Assembly: GCF_034262375.1 (NCBI RefSeq)
Contig: NZ_CP139558.1
Coordinates: forward strand, 5,270,001-5,334,000
Origin: Mucilaginibacter sabulilitoris
Lineage (GTDB): Bacteria > Bacteroidota > Bacteroidia > Sphingobacteriales > Sphingobacteriaceae
Reading direction: 5' to 3'
DNA length: 64,000 nucleotides
Under the pieces are notes generated by a model. That model was not told the DNA's origin and ran no database searches. It saw only the letters and a program-made list of their open reading frames with translations. The position numbers and the translations under genes were made by a program. This document shows positions 60,810 to 64,000 of the stretch, piece by piece; position 1 is the stretch's first letter; every line of letters starts with the position of its first letter.

Positions 60810-61928
60810 ATGGTCATTACAGAAGTAAGCGATAAAGCATCAAAAAAAGCATTTTTAAACGTGACCCGCATCATTTATAAAGATGATCAAATCTGGGTTT
60901 GCCCGCTTGATAATGATGTGGAAGCGGTGTTTGATCCGGCTAAGAACAACTTTCATCAGGACGGTAAATGCACACGTTGGATACTAACTGATAATAATGG
61001 CCAGTTGATTGGCCGGGTTGCTGCATTCATCAATAATAAAAAAGCCTATCACTATGAGCAGCCTACCGGCGGCATGGGCTTTTTTGAATGTATTGATAAT
61101 AAAGAGGCAGCGTTTTTGCTGTTTGATACCGCAAAAAAATGGCTGCAGGATAACGGCATGAAAGCCATGGATGGCCCAATTAATTTTGGCGAAAATGACA
61201 ACTTTTGGGGTCTGCTGATTGAAGGGTTTACCCATCCCTCCTACGGAATGAATTACAATCCGCCTTATTACAAAGCATTTTTTGAGGATTATGGCTTCAA
61301 GACCCTTTATGAGCAGATCACCAATCACCTGGATGTACATAAACCCTTTTCTGAAAGATTCACCAAAATTGCCAACTGGGTAATACAAAAGCCAGGATAT
61401 GAGTTTAAACATTTCAGGATAAAGGAAATGGAAAAATTCGCGGCCGATTTTATTTCTATCTATAATGATGCCTGGCGCGGTTTTGAAAACTTTGTACCTA
61501 TAACCCAGGCCACCATAGCCGAAAGCTTTGAAAAAATGAGGCCGTTGATGGATGAAAAGCTAATATGGTTTGCTTATGTTGACAATGAACCGGCATCATT
61601 CCTGATTATTTTACCAGATGCCAACCAGATGCTTAAGCCACTAAATGGCAAGCTTAACCTGATAGGGAAACTCAAATTTTTATATTACAGATGGAAGGGC
61701 GTGTCAAGAATGCGGGCCATTGTAATGGGAACCAAGCAAAAATTCCAGAAACACGGATTGGAGTCGGCAATATTTATTAAATTGAAAGAATATGTATTAC
61801 CTCTGAAGCAATATGACGAACTTGAATTATCCTGGGTTGGAGATTTCAATGAGAAAATGATTGCCATACATAGCGCTGTGGGAGCTACATTTGGCAAAAA
61901 GCATTTAACAATGCGTTATATTTTTTAA
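60810..61928 (+). CDS. GNAT-like N-acetyltransferase (large Bacteroidota family)
   Basis: I start at ATG 60810 (MVITEVSDKASKKAFLNV) because the frame before it covers a terminator. The 372-aa protein matches a large GNAT-like family of this phylum: WVCPLDNDVEAVFDP, GRVAAFINNKKAYHYEQPTGGMGFFECID, AMDGPINFGENDNFWGLLIEGF and a second GNAT-like half with IYNDAWRGFENFVPIT and ELSWVGDFNEKMIAIHSAVGATFGKKHLTMRY. Two-domain layout resembles FemX-like tandem GNAT enzymes. The substrate is unknown. Confidence 0.82.
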   Translation: MVITEVSDKASKKAFLNVTRIIYKDDQIWVCPLDNDVEAVFDPAKNNFHQDGKCTRWILTDNNGQLIGRVAAFINNKKAYHYEQPTGGMGFFECIDNKEAAFLLFDTAKKWLQDNGMKAMDGPINFGENDNFWGLLIEGFTHPSYGMNYNPPYYKAFFEDYGFKTLYEQITNHLDVHKPFSERFTKIANWVIQKPGYEFKHFRIKEMEKFAADFISIYNDAWRGFENFVPITQATIAESFEKMRPLMDEKLIWFAYVDNEPASFLIILPDANQMLKPLNGKLNLIGKLKFLYYRWKGVSRMRAIVMGTKQKFQKHGLESAIFIKLKEYVLPLKQYDELELSWVGDFNEKMIAIHSAVGATFGKKHLTMRYIF

Positions 61929-61931
61929 TAA

Positions 61932-61949
61932 GCCCGGTTTGAGCCGGGC
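61932..61949. terminator. Short hairpin between convergent GNAT and XRE genes
   Basis: GCCCGG and CCGGGC pair around TTTGAG. The minus-strand continuation is moderately T/A-rich (CTTATTAAAAAATA), the plus-strand one is not. A weak terminator. Confidence 0.5.
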
Positions 61950-61954
61950 ACAAA

Positions 61955-62296
61955 TTATGCAGTTGCCTTTGAATGTCTAAGCTCTTCAAACAATTCGATT
62001 ACCTTTTTTTGCAGGTCAATGACTTCTGTTTCACGATCCATTAAACGTTTATTAACAGTTTCAAGCTCGTTTACAAATTTTTGATCCTGCTCGGCATCAT
62101 TAAATGTAAGTAGCTGAACTACTGACATTTCGAACAAGGTAGCTATTTGCTCGAGCCTTGATAAATTAATATCGGTAATCCCGGTTTCGATCTTTGAAAA
62201 AGCGGGAATAGAAATATCTAATCGCTTTGCAACATCCTCCTGGCTCCACCCTTTTTGATGACGTAATAGTCTGATTTTTTTTCCAAGTGTTTTCAT
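61955..62296 (-). CDS. XRE-family HTH regulator with C-terminal coiled coil
   Basis: The 113-aa protein has a classic HTH_3 domain (KKIRLLRHQKGWSQEDVAKRLDISIPAFSKIETGITDINLSRLEQIATLF) in residues 6-64 and a coiled-coil tail (VNELETVNKRLMDRETEVIDLQKKVIELFEELRH). Such small regulators are common in Bacteroidota and usually dimerise through the tail. A perfect palindrome TTTCGCGAAA lies 23 nt upstream of its start (62319-62328) and is a candidate autoregulatory operator. It is convergent with the GNAT gene. Confidence 0.92.
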   Translation of the reverse strand: MKTLGKKIRLLRHQKGWSQEDVAKRLDISIPAFSKIETGITDINLSRLEQIATLFEMSVVQLLTFNDAEQDQKFVNELETVNKRLMDRETEVIDLQKKVIELFEELRHSKATA

Positions 62297-62318
62297 GTGA
62301 TTTAATAATAGTATTAGG

Positions 62319-62328
62319 TTTCGCGAAA
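62319..62328 (-). promoter_or_regulatory. Candidate XRE operator
   Basis: TTTCGCGAAA is a perfect 10-bp palindrome 23-32 nt upstream of the XRE gene's start codon. The rest of the 62297-62597 gap is AT-rich with no gene. Confidence 0.45.
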
Positions 62329-62544
62329 GTTAATTACTTTGCAATATTATTTATTATTGGGTTAATTATCAACTAATTTGTATATTTTTTTATTTAAGAG
62401 TGAACATATCTAAAACATTTTGCGTTTAAGTATGTTTACGCCCAAAAAATACCTCCTTAAATATCGCTATTCCAACGCATTAACTCATAATTAATTTGAT
62501 GATTATCATCAAACCGTAATTTAAAATCATATTTAATAAAGTAT

Positions 62545-62574
62545 TTGCAGATTAAAAATCCTGTTGTATCTTTG
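62545..62574 (+). promoter_or_regulatory. Promoter of the Rrf2 regulator gene
   Basis: TTG at 62545-62547, a 19-nt spacer and TATCTTTG at 62567-62574 match the consensus exactly. Transcription is expected within the downstream operator. Confidence 0.75.
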
Positions 62575-62576
62575 TA

Positions 62577-62597
62577 CTGTAACTTTTTATATTACAG
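62577..62597 (+). promoter_or_regulatory. Rrf2 operator, site 1
   Basis: CTGTAA-N9-TTACAG is a perfect 6-bp inverted repeat lying between the -7 element and the ATG at 62598, so binding would block transcription of the regulator gene itself. Confidence 0.7.
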
Positions 62598-63005
62598 ATG
62601 AACGGGCAATTTCAAATAGCTATACACATACTCACACTCCTCGACCATGCGCCCGGTGAGCTTTTATCATCTGAATATATTGCCGGTAGTATTAATATAA
62701 ACCCGGCATTGGTACGCAAAGAAATACGCAACCTGCGTAGTCATGGGCTCATTAATAGTAAAGAGGGTAAAACGGGCGGCTATTCGCTGGCTTTGCCATC
62801 ACAAAAAATACACTTTAGTGATGTATACAAGGCGGTTAATCATCATCCGGCTTTGGGGCAGGCTAAAAATATGCCAAATCCGCAGTGTCCGGTTGGCCGT
62901 CAAATTAATCAGCACCTTAATGCCATGGCCAACGAAGTTGATGCGGCTATTATTAATAAACTAAGCACCATTACCCTGGCGGATTTTAGTCAGAAATTCA
63001 AATAA
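62598..63005 (+). CDS. Rrf2-family transcriptional regulator (YwnA-like)
   Basis: The 135-aa protein has the Rrf2 winged helix (FQIAIHILTLLDHAPGELLSSEYIAGSININPALVRKEIRNLRSHGLINSKEGKTGGYSLA) and the dimerisation helix. The region that binds Fe-S in IscR or NsrR has only one Cys (NPQCPVGRQINQHL), so it resembles the YwnA group that lacks a cluster and probably senses small oxidants or electrophiles through a thiol. The CTGTAA-N9-TTACAG palindrome covers its own start region, and a near-identical copy lies before the next gene. Confidence 0.9.
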   Translation: MNGQFQIAIHILTLLDHAPGELLSSEYIAGSININPALVRKEIRNLRSHGLINSKEGKTGGYSLALPSQKIHFSDVYKAVNHHPALGQAKNMPNPQCPVGRQINQHLNAMANEVDAAIINKLSTITLADFSQKFK

Positions 63006-63021
63006 AAAAATTTATTAAAAA

Positions 63022-63042
63022 CTGTAACAAATTTAATTACAT
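63022..63042 (+). promoter_or_regulatory. Rrf2 operator, site 2
   Basis: CTGTAA-N9-TTACAT has the same half-sites and the same 9-nt spacing as site 1, with one changed base, and lies 15 nt upstream of the reductase gene's ATG at 63057. Confidence 0.65.
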
Positions 63043-63056
63043 TAAAAACAAACAAT

Positions 63057-63710
63057 ATGAAATTAGCATTGATAGGCGCCACAGGAAATGTAGGCCAAAC
63101 CATTTTAAACGAAGCATTACAACGCGGGTATGACGTAACCGCAATAGCCCGCAACCCCGAAAAGCTCAATATCATAAATGATAAGCTTACGCTTAAAGCT
63201 GTTGATATATTTGACATTGACAGTTTAGCCGCTGTACTTGCCGGACATGACGCCGTGGTAAGCTCTTATAATTCTGGCTGGACAAACCCTAATATTTATG
63301 ACGACTTTATAGCCGGTTCGGAGGCTATACAGAAAGCGGTTAAGCAATCAGGAGTTAAGCGTTTACTGGTAATTGGCGGCGCAGGCAGCCTGGAAATTGC
63401 TCCTGGCGTTCAATTGGTTGATTCGCCTGATTTTCCGGCAGCATACAAACCTGGTGCATCCGCAGCCCGCGACTATTTGAATATTTTGAAGCAAGAACAG
63501 GATCTGGACTGGACATTTTTAAGTCCGGCTATTAACATGCACCCGGACGCGCACGGCGAGCCTACCCGCAAGTTCCGTTTAGGCACTGATCAACCCGTAT
63601 TTAATGAAAAGGGTGAAAATTTTATACTTATTGAAGACCTTGCCGTTGCAATTATCAACGAACTGGAAAACAACCAGTTTATAAAGCGAAGGTTTACGGT
63701 AGGGTATTAA
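63057..63710 (+). CDS. NAD(P)-binding NmrA-like reductase
   Basis: The 217-aa protein has the dinucleotide loop LIGATGNVGQTILNEAL at residues 4-20, ARNPEKL after the second strand, and KRLLVIGGAGSLEI, WTFLSPAINMHPD and IEDLAVAIINELEN. This is the short atypical SDR group (NmrA/YhfK-like) often regulated by electrophile-sensing transcription factors. It is encoded 51 nt behind the Rrf2 gene with a matching operator in the gap, so it is the likely target of that regulator. The natural substrate is unknown; quinone or aldehyde reduction is a guess. Confidence 0.9.
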   Translation: MKLALIGATGNVGQTILNEALQRGYDVTAIARNPEKLNIINDKLTLKAVDIFDIDSLAAVLAGHDAVVSSYNSGWTNPNIYDDFIAGSEAIQKAVKQSGVKRLLVIGGAGSLEIAPGVQLVDSPDFPAAYKPGASAARDYLNILKQEQDLDWTFLSPAINMHPDAHGEPTRKFRLGTDQPVFNEKGENFILIEDLAVAIINELENNQFIKRRFTVGY

Positions 63711-63722
63711 TAGCCTACCTAT

Positions 63723-63849
63723 TGTCATGCTGAGCGGAGCGAAGCAATTGGCTTCACCCAACCCTCTCCAAAAGGAGAGGGCTTTAAAATGCTTTTTAAA
63801 GTCTCCCCCCTTTGGGGGAGATTTAGAGGGGGCATCCTCGCAATGACAT
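63723..63849. repeat. Nested repeat: C/G-run element inside a TCATTGCGAG-type palindrome
   Basis: The outer arms are TTGTCATGCTGAGCGGAGCG and CCTCGCAATGACA; between them sits a complete CACCCAACCCTCTCC / GGAGAGGGCTTT / CTCCCCCC / GGGGGAGATTTAGAGGG element (about 63757-63832). The two families are also found separately in this window. Confidence 0.7.
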
Positions 63850-63868
63850 ATTTAAGAATATAAGTTTC

Positions 63869-64000
63869 TTATTTAATAAACTTGGCTGCTACCCAATTGT
63901 CTGTTTTTTTATGAATAATATATTTCAGTCCATGTTTACGGGCTTCATCAGTAATGATTTCCAGGTCGGGTGATTCGTAAAAACCACTGAAATAGATTTC
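63869..64000 (-). CDS. C-terminal end of an unidentified protein, cut by window edge
   Basis: The minus strand carries 43 codons ending in TAA at 63871-63869: EIYFSGFYESPDLEIITDEA, RKHGLKYIIHKKTDNWV and AAKFIK. The opening strand YFSGF followed by a helix and a Gly turn is somewhat like a BRCT domain, but the piece is too short to be sure. The start lies beyond the window. Confidence 0.55.
   Translation of the reverse strand, partial: EIYFSGFYESPDLEIITDEARKHGLKYIIHKKTDNWVAAKFIK

Noticed and set aside
1..64000. CRISPR arrays, tRNA or rRNA genes
   Set aside because: The repeats are dispersed palindromes, not regular direct repeats with spacers. I found no cloverleaf with a conserved T-loop and no rRNA sequence by reading; a tRNA scan would be decisive.

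Overview
The window looks like a chromosome segment from a Bacteroidota bacterium of the Sphingobacteriaceae (Mucilaginibacter/Pedobacter type). The support is a SusC/SusD polysaccharide utilisation locus with a hybrid two-component regulator, the promoter type TTG-N18/20-TAnnTTTG, little sign of Shine-Dalgarno sequences, several apparent TTG starts, moderate GC, and many dispersed palindromic intergenic repeats. Genus is an inference; no rRNA or tRNA gene was found.

Layout. (1) 1-15.8 kb: a glycan locus. susC, susD, a DUF3823 lipoprotein, GH2, GH127 and a GH43-like gene cut by the left edge run leftward. A hybrid sensor/AraC regulator and a GH43 gene run rightward. GH127 plus GH43 suggests a plant glycan rich in arabinofuranose. 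(2) 15.9-23.8 kb: accessory metabolism and regulators: atypical SDR, GNAT, acyl-CoA ligase, DUF763 protein with a C-terminal clamp-like motif, DUF4142 lipoprotein, ArsR plus two AHSA1/SRPBCC proteins, a Crp-type regulator and an AhpD-like protein. (3) 24-30 kb: glutamate synthase gltB-gltD. (4) 30.4-32.5 kb: a GmhB-type HAD phosphatase and a polytopic membrane protein. (5) 32.6-40.5 kb: the full histidine operon hisGDCBHAF(IE), preceded by a tiny unlisted ORF with seven histidines in 19 codons. Most of its gene gaps carry dispersed repeats, and one repeat is translated into the HisH N-terminus. (6) 40.5-50.5 kb: WD40 protein, NlpC/P60 hydrolase, ferredoxin, LuxC-like acyl-CoA reductase, a 67-aa protein plus ftsE, grpE-dnaJ, a membrane protein and an ABC exporter pair. 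A 197-bp MITE sits exactly in the loop of the dnaJ terminator. (7) 50.6-61.9 kb: OMP, Ppx/GppA phosphatase, a three-gene operon (Lgt paralogue, tetraether-lipid-synthase-like radical SAM enzyme, small membrane protein) flanked by two copies of one repeat, M1 peptidase, an AT-rich orphan, mqnC, scpB, an acidic miniprotein and a GNAT protein. (8) 62-64 kb: XRE regulator, an Rrf2 regulator sharing one operator motif with the neighbouring NAD(P)-binding reductase, and a gene cut by the right edge.

The best candidates for undescribed biology are the Lgt-like/radical-SAM operon, the histidine-rich leader, the terminator-loop MITE, and the two small regulons whose operators can be read directly (ArsR and Rrf2).
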